64,000 nucleotides of DNA from Aquamicrobium zhengzhouense (GTDB lineage Bacteria; Pseudomonadota; Alphaproteobacteria; Rhizobiales; Rhizobiaceae). The translations under genes were made by a program, and so were the position numbers. This document shows positions 9,680 through 19,147 of this stretch, one piece after another. The notes below the pieces were generated by a model, which searched no databases, was not told the DNA's origin, and saw only the letters and a list, made by a program, of their open reading frames with translations. The stretch lies in the NCBI RefSeq assembly GCF_016124105.1, contig NZ_JADGMQ010000016.1, forward strand, positions 25,038 through 89,037, read 5' to 3'. Numbering within the stretch: position 1 is the first letter of the stretch; each line of letters starts with the position of its first letter.

Positions 9680-10672
9680 TCAAAGCACGTGCACCTCACA
9701 CCGTTCGGTCGCCGGTGCCGCAGCCTCGACCTTCAGCGAATTGCGCAGCGGATAGCCAAATACCGGCGCCTCGATCTCGAACAAATCTCCGTCCTGCGGC
9801 GCGATCCCGTCGGCGTAGGACAATGTCGCCGTGCCAAACATGTGCACGTGAACGTCGCCCGGCTGACGAAAGATCTCGTATTTGAAGTGATGGTGTTCGA
9901 GATTGGCGATCGAGTGGGACATGTTCGCCTCGCCCGACAGAAAGGGCTTTTCGAAGATCACCTGCTGGCCGCGGCGAATGCGGCTGACGCCCTCGACGCT
10001 CGCCGGCAGCGGCCCGACCAGAAGCTCCGGGCCGACGGATGCCTGCCGCAGCTTCGAGTGGGCGAGATAAAGATAGTTCTTGCGCTCCATCACATGGTCG
10101 GAAAACTCGTTGGCGAGCGCAAAGCCGACCCGGCATGGATTGCCCTTGCTGTCGATGACATAGATGCCGGCAATCTCCGGCTCCTCGCCCGCATCATCGG
10201 CAAAGGGCGGGCGCACCAGCGGCGCGCTCGGCGAAATCAGCGAGTGGCCATTGCCCTTGTAGAACCATTCGGGCTGAACGCCGGGCCCGCCATTTGCCGG
10301 CTTGCCGCCCTCAACCCCCATGCGGAACATGCGCATGGAATCCGTCTCGTTCTGCGCTGGCCTGGAATGCATTTCAGCACGCGTTGCAGCAGAACCGAGA
10401 TGGGTGAGGCCGGTGCCGGTGACATGCAGATGGGCGTGATCGGGATGAAGCACCGGTGGCAGGACCCGTCCTTCGTCGCAAAGCGCTGCAAGATCGACCG
10501 CGCTGTTGAGGCCAAGATCGATGACATGGTCCTTGAGGACGAGCCCGTTATTGGCGCAGTGCATCGCCAGATCATAAAGGCTCGCGTCGGTCGCGACCTC
10601 ATAGGCTTCGGTGCCCTCACGAGCGACAACCTGAATGCGGCCGTCGTCGCGGCGGAACTGCGATAATAGCAC
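9680..10672 (-). CDS. gguC: GguC / AraD1-family protein (fumarylacetoacetase-like fold)
   Basis: 330 residues, FAH-like C-terminal half with the metal-site style segments GEEPEIAGIYV and GFALANEFSDH and the late HSKLRQASVGPEL. The family is found beside chvE/gguAB in agrobacteria and is annotated AraD1, thought to act on 2-keto-3-deoxy-L-arabinonate or related acids. With the dehydratase at the other end of the operon it would form the step after aldonate dehydration. The start is the GTG at 10672, 7 nt after GGGAGGA. It is the first gene of the minus-strand operon and diverges from gbpR. The exact reaction (dehydratase or hydrolase-like cleavage) is not fixed by sequence. Confidence 0.85.
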   Translation of the reverse strand: MLLSQFRRDDGRIQVVAREGTEAYEVATDASLYDLAMHCANNGLVLKDHVIDLGLNSAVDLAALCDEGRVLPPVLHPDHAHLHVTGTGLTHLGSAATRAEMHSRPAQNETDSMRMFRMGVEGGKPANGGPGVQPEWFYKGNGHSLISPSAPLVRPPFADDAGEEPEIAGIYVIDSKGNPCRVGFALANEFSDHVMERKNYLYLAHSKLRQASVGPELLVGPLPASVEGVSRIRRGQQVIFEKPFLSGEANMSHSIANLEHHHFKYEIFRQPGDVHVHMFGTATLSYADGIAPQDGDLFEIEAPVFGYPLRNSLKVEAAAPATERCEVHVL

Positions 10673-10787
10673 TGACTTCCTCCCGTGATCTTCTTTCGTC
10701 GCTCCGGCCCGGCCATGCGGATGTCGCCGGTGCGCCGTGCGATCATTGGCAGAACACGTAGCACTCGCAGTTATACTATGGAAATTC

Positions 10788-10817
10788 CGTTATTCGATGT
10801 AGACATACCGAATAACG
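10788..10817. promoter_or_regulatory. Perfect 9-bp inverted repeat, probable GbpR operator
   Basis: CGTTATTCG at 10788-10796 and its exact complement CGAATAACG at 10809-10817, separated by 12 nt, in the 277-nt gap between the divergent gguC and gbpR genes. The position and T-N11-A-like geometry fit a LysR-family box serving both directions. Confidence 0.6.
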
Positions 10818-10949
10818 CATATCTCTGTCCTGCGCGCACCTTGGCACAAACCTGATTACAGTTATCATTGCCTCGCAGAGACAACTGCAGAATTCTATTA
10901 TTCAAGAGAAACAACTTCTTCCGCAGCAAGATAGCAAGGCGATCATATC

Positions 10950-11945
10950 ATGCCCAACTCTGATCCCCGGCACTTCCAGCATGTGCTCGTGCGAAAAGGG
11001 CTGAAGTTCTCGCATCTGAGGCTCCTTGCGGTGCTGCGGGAAACCGGGCAGATCGGCGCAGCGGCGCTGCAGGTCGGCATGACGCAACCGGCCGCATCGC
11101 GGCTTCTGTCGCAGCTCGAGGAGATGCTTGGGGCACCGATCTTCCGCAGGCATGCCCGGGGCGTCTCGCTCACCGAAGCTGGCATCATCATGGCCGAACA
11201 GGCGGCCCGCACCTTGCGCGAACTCGATTTGTCGCAGGAGCGGGTGCTGCAGGCCGTGCAGGGAACACGCGGCCTGGTGCGCATCGGCTCGGTCACAGGC
11301 CCGTCGCTGGAGCTGATCCTGCCGCTGGTGCGCGAGATGCGCGTTTCGGCCCCGGCGGTCGAACTTGCGGTGCAGGTCGATACCTCCAACAAACTCGCCG
11401 AGGCGCTGGTTGCAGGCGATCTCGATTTCTATGTCGGCCGTATTCCGGAAGGAGCCGATGCGCAGCCCTTCTGGGTCTACGACATCGGCTATGAGCCAAT
11501 CGGCCTCGTCGTGCGCGCCGATCACCCGCTAACGCGCGTCGAAAACCTGACGCTCGAACAATGCGTCGAATATGATTGGGTGACCCAACCGGCAGGCGGT
11601 CTCCTGCGGCGCACTGCGGAGGATTATCTCCTGTCGCAAGGCTTGCAATTGCCGCGCCGCATCCTTGCGACCGCTTCGACGCTGTTCACGCTGGCGCTTT
11701 TGCAAAAGACCAACGCGATCGCGCCCCTTGCTCGCGCTGTCGCCGAGTTCTTCATCGATTCCAGCGGTCTTGGCAGCCGCCTTGCGATCCTTCCGGTGGC
11801 GCCGGATCTGATCGTCAAGACCTACAGCGTGATCCGCCGCCAGGAGCAGGACCTCTCCCCTGCCGCCCAATCCATCCTCAACGCCCTCCTGAAACGCGCC
11901 CGCACCAGCCGGTCGCTACAGGAAAAGCGAGAAGCGGCCGAGTAA
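10950..11945 (+). CDS. gbpR: LysR-family regulator, GbpR type
   Basis: 331 residues. The N-terminal winged helix-turn-helix lies at about residues 19-80 (GLKFSHLRLLAVLRETGQ, then AALQVGMTQPAASR as the recognition part), followed by the LysR effector domain. The leading FQHVLVRKGLKFSHLRLL is typical of the GbpR/CbbR-like subgroup that controls chvE/gbp genes in response to galactose, arabinose or fucose. It is transcribed away from gguC with the inverted repeat 10788-10817 between them, the usual LysR layout. The ribosome site before ATG 10950 is weak (AAGG about 12 nt away). Confidence 0.85.
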   Translation: MPNSDPRHFQHVLVRKGLKFSHLRLLAVLRETGQIGAAALQVGMTQPAASRLLSQLEEMLGAPIFRRHARGVSLTEAGIIMAEQAARTLRELDLSQERVLQAVQGTRGLVRIGSVTGPSLELILPLVREMRVSAPAVELAVQVDTSNKLAEALVAGDLDFYVGRIPEGADAQPFWVYDIGYEPIGLVVRADHPLTRVENLTLEQCVEYDWVTQPAGGLLRRTAEDYLLSQGLQLPRRILATASTLFTLALLQKTNAIAPLARAVAEFFIDSSGLGSRLAILPVAPDLIVKTYSVIRRQEQDLSPAAQSILNALLKRARTSRSLQEKREAAE

Positions 11946-12180
11946 GGCTGCCTCATGCATTGTAAGATGACGGGCGCTCAGCCGCACTCAATAGTCTACG
12001 GGAAATCTCGTCCGATACGCCGACGGAGGTGATGCCGATCTTTTCGAAGCGTCATCGCCTTCCACCTATCTCCCTCCCCCACGTAAAGGTGTTGTTCTTA
12101 CCTTACCTACGCCGATTGGCGAACTGCCGCCGGGACACGGGGACAGCTATCGTGGCCAGCGATCTAACAGGAGACACGGC

Positions 12181-15100
12181 ATGTTCTCCGCCTACCATGC
12201 AGTCCGCGTTTGGCACCCGATCATGCTGCTGGTCGCAGCAGGCATGTTCCTGATGGTGCCCACTCCTGCCCCGGCACAGAACGACATCTTCCGCCTGCTG
12301 GACACACTGCTGCAGCAGCCTCCGCCCCAGCAGCGGCGTGGTCCCCCTCCGGGCTACGAGCGCATCGGCCCTGCCCATCGGCCAGATCCTTCCGTCAACA
12401 GGTCATCCATCAACCGGCCGGATCCCGCACGGGTGCGACAGGTCCAGCGCTCGTTGAATGCGCTGGGCTTCGATGCCGGGCCCGAAGACGGTGTCGCGGG
12501 AAGACGTACGTTCAGCGCAATCGCTGGCTTCCGCCAGCGCTACGGGCTTCCGCATGGCGACACGATCGACGACTCCCTGATGGCCGCGCTGAGCGTCGCC
12601 ATGCAGAGCGCGCCGGCGGACACGACGGGCCAGCCTGTGCAAAGCCAGCCGATGATTGCCGCGCCGGTGACGCAGCCGGAAGTTTGGTCGGCTTCAAGCG
12701 GGGCGGCTTCGGGCATGGCTCAAGCCATACGCTTTGCCAGCCAAGACATCCGCTCGATCGAACCCGTTCTGGTTGAGCAAAGGCTGCTGACCGGCTTCCC
12801 GGTCATGATGGGCGAATTGAAGGGATCGCCCATCAAGCTCGGGTACCGCGACATCCCCTCCACTGAAGTGGCTCTTGCGCTCTATCTCGACCTTGCCATG
12901 GTCAAGCAGTGGCCCGAGTTACAGGACGAGCCACTAGCCAGCTACAACCTTGCCGACCGCTACCTGATGGGAGAGCTCGCAGCGCGGTACGTCGCCGGGT
13001 GTCGGGGGGTATGCAGCCGAGACGCGCTCTTCCCCGGCTGGATCGGCGCAAACGAGTTTGAGCGGGAAGCAACCTATCGTCAGTTCCTCAGTGAAGTCCT
13101 TCCCATTCTTTTGGCGCAGGCTCCCGATTTTCCGGTTCCGATCCGGCACGTGATCGAAGTCGAGCTGGGCGCGTATGATGCGGCGCGGCAGGTCTTTCCG
13201 CTGCAGATCAAGCGGCCTGGGACGAATTGGGATCCATTGTTTGGCACCATAGGAGCGGCGCGGCGTCTGGTCATCGACAACCAGTACAAGCTGCCAAAGG
13301 AGTTTCCTGTAGCTGCGGACGAAGCACCGGCGCTGCTGCAACGGCTGGGCTCGGGCTCGCGCCTTGCCTATCTCGCACTCGACCAGCGCCTTGATGAACC
13401 GGGATGGCAGGTAGAACCAAGGGCACCCCGGACGCGCATGATCGTTGAGCAGGCGCGTCTTTATGCGGATGTGAACCTTCAGGATCAGCTGTTCAAATTC
13501 GTCGCGGAGGAAAAACCGGTGGTAGACGCCCCGGCGGTGACGGAAAGCGTGGCGGGGCCGCTGAAGGTCGAATACTGGCGAAATGCGGTATTGATCAGCG
13601 GACGGCTTGCGACAACAACCGGATTAGAAGGTGAGAACCTGCAAGATAAGCCAGAAGGCCTGAGCCTGCGTGGCAACCTGAGGTCGATTGTGCGCGACTA
13701 TGCCCTCGCCGACGATCCCACCTGGCTCGAACACGACACATCAGCCCTTCGCCTTCTCTATGAGCTTGAGCCCGACATTCGCACCGAGATCCTCGAAGAG
13801 GGATTGCAGCGCCGTCTCACCGAGTCGGAAAAGATCACGCTTCTGCGTTTGGGCTACGAGAGTGCCACAGTCAGCCCGCTTTTCCAAAACCCGTTCGCAG
13901 AACGCCGCGCGGTACAGGCGATGCGCACCCGCGCCGAGCGGATCCTCCCCCGGGATTTGCCGCCGCAGCCCATTCCCCTCCGCGTCTATTGCACTGCGGA
14001 CTTCAAGCCGTACGACTTTAATACGCAGTCGTTCCCGTTCTCTCAGACGAGTTGCAACGATGCCGTTGCACCCCTCAATGGTATCGTAAAGTTTGGATAC
14101 GATGCGCCGGGACGCGCAACCATGCCGAAGGGCCTGTCTCTACCACCAGATGAGGCGGAAGAGCTTGACCGGCTGTTTGCCGGAAATCGGAGGTTTATCG
14201 TCTCCTACGAGACGGAATTGACCATCAAAACCGAGAAATCCGAAGCCGGCCATCGCCGGACGGGAGAGTTTTCGCCGGCCTCCAATTTCTGGGTGCATAT
14301 GCCGGACCGGATGACGGAGACCCTCTACCGACTTGACGCGCCGAAGTCGTCACCGACTGGGGTAGACCCCACAACTCAATGGAACATTGGCCACGCTGAC
14401 CATCGCGCCAAGCTGCTTGCGCTGGCGCAGCCGATGGGCTCGTTACCTATCGACGGCCAGCAGCTCTTGCGGAACAGCGGCACGATATACGGCACCGTTA
14501 CCGCGCGTGGAACGCCATTCAATACCAACGATCGAGATTCAGGCACAGCAGGCCTTCCATTTGGCGGAGGAGGACCTCGTCTGGAGCTCGTCGCAAATGC
14601 GTTGTCGGTTCCCCGCGAGCACTTGATGATGATCGGGTATGTCGAGGATTTCGAGCCTTTAACCAACGTCGTCGCCGTGCTGCCGGCGCCCTATGACACG
14701 TACGTGCGAAGGGCCCCACCCGGCAGCTATGGCGAGAGGTTTCTCGCAGCAGAAGCGACGGTAGCGATTACGGGAATCTATCAGTTCGAGCTGCCGTTTG
14801 CGAAGCCGATGCTGGTATTGTCGCTCCTGCCGCAGACGAGCCGCTTTGTGACAGGCTCTCATCCACGAAAGGTTCTTGAAACCTTCGATCTGACGGCGCC
14901 GGGTTCGTTCGGTGACTACGAAGTTCTTCCCGTCAGCTGGCGGCTGGTGAATGTGGTACACGCCGCAGAGGCACTTGGGGCGAATGTCGAAGAATTTATC
15001 GAGAAACTGATGAGTTGGCCGGATAGTCTTCGCTCCGACGTCTTTGCCCGCAAGGAATATGTTGCGCGGCTGGTCGAGGCCGGACGCTCAGAACCCGCCA

Positions 15101-16311
15101 GTGACACGATCTGGCTAACTGGTCAGGTCAGCATTGGCGAGTATGATTTCGCTTCGCAATCATTTCCGATTCGATCACTGGAGCTCGGCCACATTGAGGC
15201 GTTTCGGACGCCGGAACTCCCCGCGTCTGCGATGTCGTTCAGGATGGAATCCAGCCAGCTTGCAATCAGGATGGGGCCTGATGACGCCCGCTTATGGGCA
15301 CAGACCAATCCGCCCGGCGCGCAAATTGCACTGCGTGTCCATGCGCGAATGGCAGAGCCTGTTCTGGAAGCCGGCAGCGTACGCTTCAAGCTCGACTTTC
15401 TCGAAGCGGAGCTTCTCGAAAAGGGAAGCGTAGCGCGGCTGCGCGAACCGCAAAAAATCCTCTATAAGTTTGACCTTTCGCCGCCCCAAACCGACCCCTC
15501 GGCCGTAGCGGCGCAGGAGGAACCCGAGCCTGAGCCTGAACTCAACTTCGACATTCTCGGCATTGGCATCGGCGCTTCCCTTAACGAAGCGGTCGAGAGA
15601 GTGAGTGGGGAACTTGGCAACCCGACGACCTATCTGGCGACGCGCGAGGCACAGCAGGCCTTCGGTCTGACCCCATGGGACAGCTATGGAACCGCGACGC
15701 TCCTACATGATGAGAAGACGCGCATTATGGTCGCGCTGTACAGCGAGCCGCCTGCCGGCGCAGACACCATCACCGGTATTACCCGCACCCAGCATTTCCC
15801 GAAGGCGGAGCGACCGCATCCTGATGACCTCACCGAACTCCTGGTCCGGAAGTACGGACAGCCGACAGGAGACAAACGCCAAAATGGCTACTTCCTCTGG
15901 CGCTCTAGCCAGGATGCTGAGGGACGGATCCCTGATGCAGCGCGCGGTCCTAAGTGCGCGCTGGCAGGGAACGTAGCTGGCTACGCAGTGATGCTGAACT
16001 CAGCCATGCGCGAACGCGAAGGCGGGATGCAGCGCGCGACGTTCCCCGCGTGGCAAGACACTCACCAGCAGCCCTGGACGCCGCCGCATGTGGCGCCGTT
16101 TGACTTGCGCACGATCTTCGGGGAGGCAGCGCAGTGCGACGAAGAAATCCTCGTTGCTGTTCTCGTCACAGGGCAAGATGGGCTGGTCGTTGATTTCTAT
16201 CTCGGCCTCGCCAAGCCCGCAGATGTTGTCCAATTGCGCACGCAGAACGAGCGCCATTTCCGTGAGGAGCAACGGCAGGGATCCGCACCTGATGTAAAGG
16301 TGAAGTTTTAA
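12181..16311 (+). CDS. Large exported protein with peptidoglycan-binding-like N-terminus (DUF4852-like repeats), function unknown
   Basis: 1376 residues, read from ATG 12181 with AGGAG 10 nt upstream. An export signal covers about residues 1-33 (hydrophobic, ending TPAPAQ). A proline/glutamine-rich linker follows, then a peptidoglycan_binding_1-like three-helix unit at about 81-137 (QRSLNALGFDAGPEDG, then RRTFSAIAGFRQRYGLP). The body has two related segments, YDFNTQSFPF near residue 614 and YDFASQSFPI near 988, reminiscent of DUF4852. An acidic EPEPEPE hinge lies near 1115, and a C-terminal domain of about 260 residues follows, with two cysteines in the last third of the chain. It is monocistronic, with no partner gene. 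I infer a periplasmic or envelope role; no enzyme motif is recognisable. Confidence 0.75.
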   Translation: MFSAYHAVRVWHPIMLLVAAGMFLMVPTPAPAQNDIFRLLDTLLQQPPPQQRRGPPPGYERIGPAHRPDPSVNRSSINRPDPARVRQVQRSLNALGFDAGPEDGVAGRRTFSAIAGFRQRYGLPHGDTIDDSLMAALSVAMQSAPADTTGQPVQSQPMIAAPVTQPEVWSASSGAASGMAQAIRFASQDIRSIEPVLVEQRLLTGFPVMMGELKGSPIKLGYRDIPSTEVALALYLDLAMVKQWPELQDEPLASYNLADRYLMGELAARYVAGCRGVCSRDALFPGWIGANEFEREATYRQFLSEVLPILLAQAPDFPVPIRHVIEVELGAYDAARQVFPLQIKRPGTNWDPLFGTIGAARRLVIDNQYKLPKEFPVAADEAPALLQRLGSGSRLAYLALDQRLDEPGWQVEPRAPRTRMIVEQARLYADVNLQDQLFKFVAEEKPVVDAPAVTESVAGPLKVEYWRNAVLISGRLATTTGLEGENLQDKPEGLSLRGNLRSIVRDYALADDPTWLEHDTSALRLLYELEPDIRTEILEEGLQRRLTESEKITLLRLGYESATVSPLFQNPFAERRAVQAMRTRAERILPRDLPPQPIPLRVYCTADFKPYDFNTQSFPFSQTSCNDAVAPLNGIVKFGYDAPGRATMPKGLSLPPDEAEELDRLFAGNRRFIVSYETELTIKTEKSEAGHRRTGEFSPASNFWVHMPDRMTETLYRLDAPKSSPTGVDPTTQWNIGHADHRAKLLALAQPMGSLPIDGQQLLRNSGTIYGTVTARGTPFNTNDRDSGTAGLPFGGGGPRLELVANALSVPREHLMMIGYVEDFEPLTNVVAVLPAPYDTYVRRAPPGSYGERFLAAEATVAITGIYQFELPFAKPMLVLSLLPQTSRFVTGSHPRKVLETFDLTAPGSFGDYEVLPVSWRLVNVVHAAEALGANVEEFIEKLMSWPDSLRSDVFARKEYVARLVEAGRSEPASDTIWLTGQVSIGEYDFASQSFPIRSLELGHIEAFRTPELPASAMSFRMESSQLAIRMGPDDARLWAQTNPPGAQIALRVHARMAEPVLEAGSVRFKLDFLEAELLEKGSVARLREPQKILYKFDLSPPQTDPSAVAAQEEPEPEPELNFDILGIGIGASLNEAVERVSGELGNPTTYLATREAQQAFGLTPWDSYGTATLLHDEKTRIMVALYSEPPAGADTITGITRTQHFPKAERPHPDDLTELLVRKYGQPTGDKRQNGYFLWRSSQDAEGRIPDAARGPKCALAGNVAGYAVMLNSAMREREGGMQRATFPAWQDTHQQPWTPPHVAPFDLRTIFGEAAQCDEEILVAVLVTGQDGLVVDFYLGLAKPADVVQLRTQNERHFREEQRQGSAPDVKVKF

Positions 16312-16641
16312 CCCGGCTGACACTCGCTGCTTGGTCGTCCGCGGAGCGCACACAGATACCATTGAGTTTCAGCCACACTTGAGCCCACCAATGCAGGCAA
16401 GAAGGCTGTGCCTGCCGTCGCGACCAAGCGAAGCCTCCTCTTGGCGAGCAATGACGTAAATCCTTGCTAACCCCCAGGTTCCTCCTGGCCTCCGCGCTCT
16501 CCTGATCTGGGGCGCGGTGCGCGGTCCAATCCCGAAGTCACCGGGCAGGCTAATGCTTGTACGGAACGTTCAGAAGCCCTGCATCGAACCAACCAAAAAT
16601 CTCCGACTTCTCAAGTGTCTGCTCAACCACGGCAGAACATG
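16312..16641. other. Intergenic stretch without recognised gene
   Basis: About 330 nt between the large exported protein and the first promoter of the catabolic island. A short hairpin (GCAGGCA at 16393-16399 and TGCCTGC at 16409-16415) is the only structure I see; no T-run follows. No credible coding frame. Confidence 0.5.
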
Positions 16642-16670
16642 TTGACACATCGTTGTCGTTCGTGAATTAA
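16642..16670 (+). promoter_or_regulatory. Probable promoter of the tctC1-prpD-prpD-tctBA operon
   Basis: TTGACA at 16642-16647, a 17-nt spacer and a weak AATTAA -10 at 16665-16670. The -10 abuts the shared operator that starts at 16670, the same arrangement as at the other island promoters. Confidence 0.6.
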
Positions 16671-16705
16671 TTCGCTCAGAGGAACTTTATTTCGCACTGC
16701 CGAAA
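16670..16705 (+). promoter_or_regulatory. 36-bp bipartite operator, site A
   Basis: Proximal degenerate half ATTCG-CTCAGA-GGAAC (16670-16685), 4 nt, then the strong palindrome TTTCG-CACTGC-CGAAA (16690-16705), whose arms extend to a perfect 8 bp (16687-16708). The strong part matches that of site C at 15 of 16 bases. Probable IclR-family binding site. Confidence 0.7.
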
Positions 16706-16757
16706 TAAGAAAAAGACTTCAAAATGAAGCAGCGCACCGAGCGCTTGGGAGAGAGAA

Positions 16758-17774
16758 ATGAATAACGGTACCGTTTGCGGGGGCGTCAATCGGCGCCTCG
16801 TTCTAACTGGCGTCGCATCAGCTCTGGCATTGGCATCTACTGGCCAGGCCTTTTCGCAGAGCGCTCCAACTATTCGCCGCCTTGAAGTAATCATCCCGCT
16901 ATCGGCGGGCGGCGGCAGCGACATCATGGTCCGCCAGTTGATGGAGCACGTGCGCCCTCGACTGTCTTCGCAGATAGCCATTTCCAACGTTCCAGGCGAT
17001 GGCTCCCTGCTGGGGCTAAGCCGCGTTGCGCGGGCAAGGCCAGATGAAGCGATGATCGGCGTGCATAACCCGCCAAACACCGTCCTGTCTCAATTGGCGC
17101 GCGGCACCTCGGCACCGGTGGACATTCGCACGCTCACGCCTCTAGGCGGTTTCGGCCGCACCTTCACGGTGCTGGCAACCTCCGCGAAGTCCGGGATCGA
17201 GACGTATCAGCAGTTGCAGGAAGCCTATGAGACCGGCGCGCAGCGCCTACTCGGAGGCACCGACCGTGCAGGCTCCTCAGAACTGACGGCAGAGCTTCTC
17301 AGAAGCGATGCGGAACTCGGCTTCGCTGAATACGTCGCCTATGACGGTAGCGGTGCGGGTAATGCGGCCATCGCTCGAAACGAAGTTCCTGCGGGATTAG
17401 CGTCGTACGATGCGGTCATCGACGGCATGGCGTCCGGTACGCTTCGCCCTCTTCTGGTACTGGGCAATGTCGAGAGGGTTGCAGGAATGCCGGACACGCC
17501 GACGGCAGCAGAGCTCGGCTATCCTTCAATGGCAGAGGTCGCCGCACCAATTCGCGTCATTGTCGGCCCACCGAACATGGAGCCGGCGCTGCGGGATCAC
17601 CTAATCGCACTCTTTCGTGACGTAGTGACTGATGCCAACGTCATCACGACAATGGGTGAGGCGGGCATAAAGCTAGAATATATGGCCCCGGAAGTTGTTG
17701 GCGAGGCCATTAATGGCGCTTTCAGCAAGCTCGAGACACTCCCCGCCTTGCAACAATTGTTGGAACGCAAGTAA
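16758..17774 (+). CDS. tctC: Tripartite tricarboxylate transporter substrate-binding protein (TctC/Bug family)
   Basis: 338 residues. It has an export signal with a twin-arginine-like NRRLVLTG at about residues 11-18 and a cleavage near QAFSQS. The mature protein has the Bug-family opening (IRRLEVIIPLSAGGGSDIM, phosphate/carboxylate loop) and the later YDGSGAGNAAI and MPDTPTAAELGYP motifs. It is divergent from ordinary Bug proteins, for example DGSLLGLSRVARARPD in place of the usual GxxG motif. It would bind an organic acid in the periplasm for TctA/TctB at 20619-22645, with two PrpD-like genes in between. ATG 16758 has GGGAGAG upstream. Confidence 0.85.
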   Translation: MNNGTVCGGVNRRLVLTGVASALALASTGQAFSQSAPTIRRLEVIIPLSAGGGSDIMVRQLMEHVRPRLSSQIAISNVPGDGSLLGLSRVARARPDEAMIGVHNPPNTVLSQLARGTSAPVDIRTLTPLGGFGRTFTVLATSAKSGIETYQQLQEAYETGAQRLLGGTDRAGSSELTAELLRSDAELGFAEYVAYDGSGAGNAAIARNEVPAGLASYDAVIDGMASGTLRPLLVLGNVERVAGMPDTPTAAELGYPSMAEVAAPIRVIVGPPNMEPALRDHLIALFRDVVTDANVITTMGEAGIKLEYMAPEVVGEAINGAFSKLETLPALQQLLERK

Positions 17775-17776
17775 TA

Positions 17777-19138
17777 ATGATGTCCAAGCAGAACCTGACC
17801 CAGGTTCTCGCCGACTACGTCGCTGGGAGCAGCTATGCGCAGCTTCCAGCGGACGTTGTCGAGAGAACGAAGCTTATCATATTTGACGAGATCGCTTGTG
17901 CGATACTCGGGCGACAGCTCATTGCGGGTGAGCTAATTACAAGGTTTACCGGCTCCATGGGCGGAACCCCTGAAGCCACTGTACTTGGTACCAAACTGCG
18001 ACTACCCGCAGCCGCAGCAGCACTTGCAAATGGCACGGCAGGACACGCCGATGAGTTCGACGGTGCGCATGTAACAGACGGCCACCCGGGGGCGGTCGTG
18101 GTCCATTCGACCTTGGCGATCGCCGAGGCTCGACGTGTCACCGGGCGCGATTACATCCACTCGATATCCCTTGGCTACGATGTGGGCACCCGCCTCGTCG
18201 CTTCGGTCGGAGGTGCATTCAGCCTTCGCAATGCCCACCACATCCATTCGGACCATTTGCACAGCTACGGCGCAGCTATGGCCTGCGCGAAGTTGCTCAG
18301 ACTGGATAGCGACGGGATTCGGTATGCCGCCGCGCTTGCGTCTGGCTATGCCGGCGGACTCGCGGTCGTATTTGAAGAACGGCGCCACATGAGCAAGGCC
18401 CTCTCCACGGGCCAAGCAGCTTCAGGAGGCGTGACCGCCGCGCTTCTGGCTGCGTCCGGCTTCGAGGGCCATGACTATGTCTTCGACTCAAAACACGGAC
18501 CTCTGGGCTGGGCTTCCGCAGACAGAGAGGTACAGCTGTCGAAGGGTCTTGGCTCCGAGTTCGCAGTCAATGGGGCGAACTTCAAGTTCTACTCGGCGGG
18601 TTATCCCATCCACGCTCCGGTAGAAGCCGCTCTGCTGATCGTCGATGAAAACAAGCTCGCGATCAACGACATCGCATCGGTCACAGTTCGCCTGACCAAG
18701 CACACCGCAGATACCGTCTCCAACCGTGAAATGCCTAGCATTTGCGTGGAAGACATGATGGCGGTCGCCATTGTGCACGGACGTCTTGGATTTACTGAAG
18801 CGCATTCGGCAACGGCGATTGCGCGACCTGAAGTGAAGGCACTGCGGCCCAAGATAAGGGCAGTTGCCGACGAGGAGATGGATCGAACCCTCCCACATGG
18901 CCGGGGAGCCATCGTCGAAATCGAGACGCTGACCGGGACTCACTTCCGCAAGCGAATTGATCACCCCCAGGGCCACGCACTGCGCGGCGGCGTGGACTGG
19001 TCGGCGCTTCACGGAAAGTGGGAAGATCTTCTTCCGAACCTGATCGGGAAGTCTAACTTCAAGGACTTTTTCATAATGTGCCAAAGCCTCGATCAGCTTG
19101 ATGACATCGGCGAACTGACAAGCATCTTGAGAACCTAA
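17777..19138 (+). CDS. MmgE/PrpD family protein (first of tandem pair)
   Basis: 453 residues, the full length of the MmgE/PrpD family, which includes 2-methylcitrate dehydratase, cis-aconitate decarboxylase and iminodisuccinate epimerase. Typical family segments are TVLGTKLRLPAAAAALANG, HADEFDGAHVTDGHPG (usually DFDD, histidine- and aspartate-rich active-site loop) and KFYSAGYPIHAPVEAAL. The family uses no metal or cofactor. It begins 2 nt after the tctC stop (ATG ATG at 17777/17780), so it is co-transcribed and coupled to uptake. I infer dehydration, decarboxylation or epimerisation of the imported polycarboxylate; the specific reaction is unknown. Confidence 0.82.
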   Translation: MMSKQNLTQVLADYVAGSSYAQLPADVVERTKLIIFDEIACAILGRQLIAGELITRFTGSMGGTPEATVLGTKLRLPAAAAALANGTAGHADEFDGAHVTDGHPGAVVVHSTLAIAEARRVTGRDYIHSISLGYDVGTRLVASVGGAFSLRNAHHIHSDHLHSYGAAMACAKLLRLDSDGIRYAAALASGYAGGLAVVFEERRHMSKALSTGQAASGGVTAALLAASGFEGHDYVFDSKHGPLGWASADREVQLSKGLGSEFAVNGANFKFYSAGYPIHAPVEAALLIVDENKLAINDIASVTVRLTKHTADTVSNREMPSICVEDMMAVAIVHGRLGFTEAHSATAIARPEVKALRPKIRAVADEEMDRTLPHGRGAIVEIETLTGTHFRKRIDHPQGHALRGGVDWSALHGKWEDLLPNLIGKSNFKDFFIMCQSLDQLDDIGELTSILRT

Positions 19139-19147
19139 GGATTGACT

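Noticed and set aside
8863..10666. Plus-strand frames opposite ytfQ and gguC
   Set aside because: Shadows of two genes with signal peptide and family motifs on the minus strand.
10788..10817. Seventh copy of the island operator
   Set aside because: The TTCG/CGAA arms are 12 nt apart instead of 6 and there is no second palindrome 20 bp away; assigned to GbpR instead.
16312..16641. Possible tRNA or riboswitch in the gap
   Set aside because: No clover-leaf or conserved aptamer could be folded by eye; only one short hairpin.
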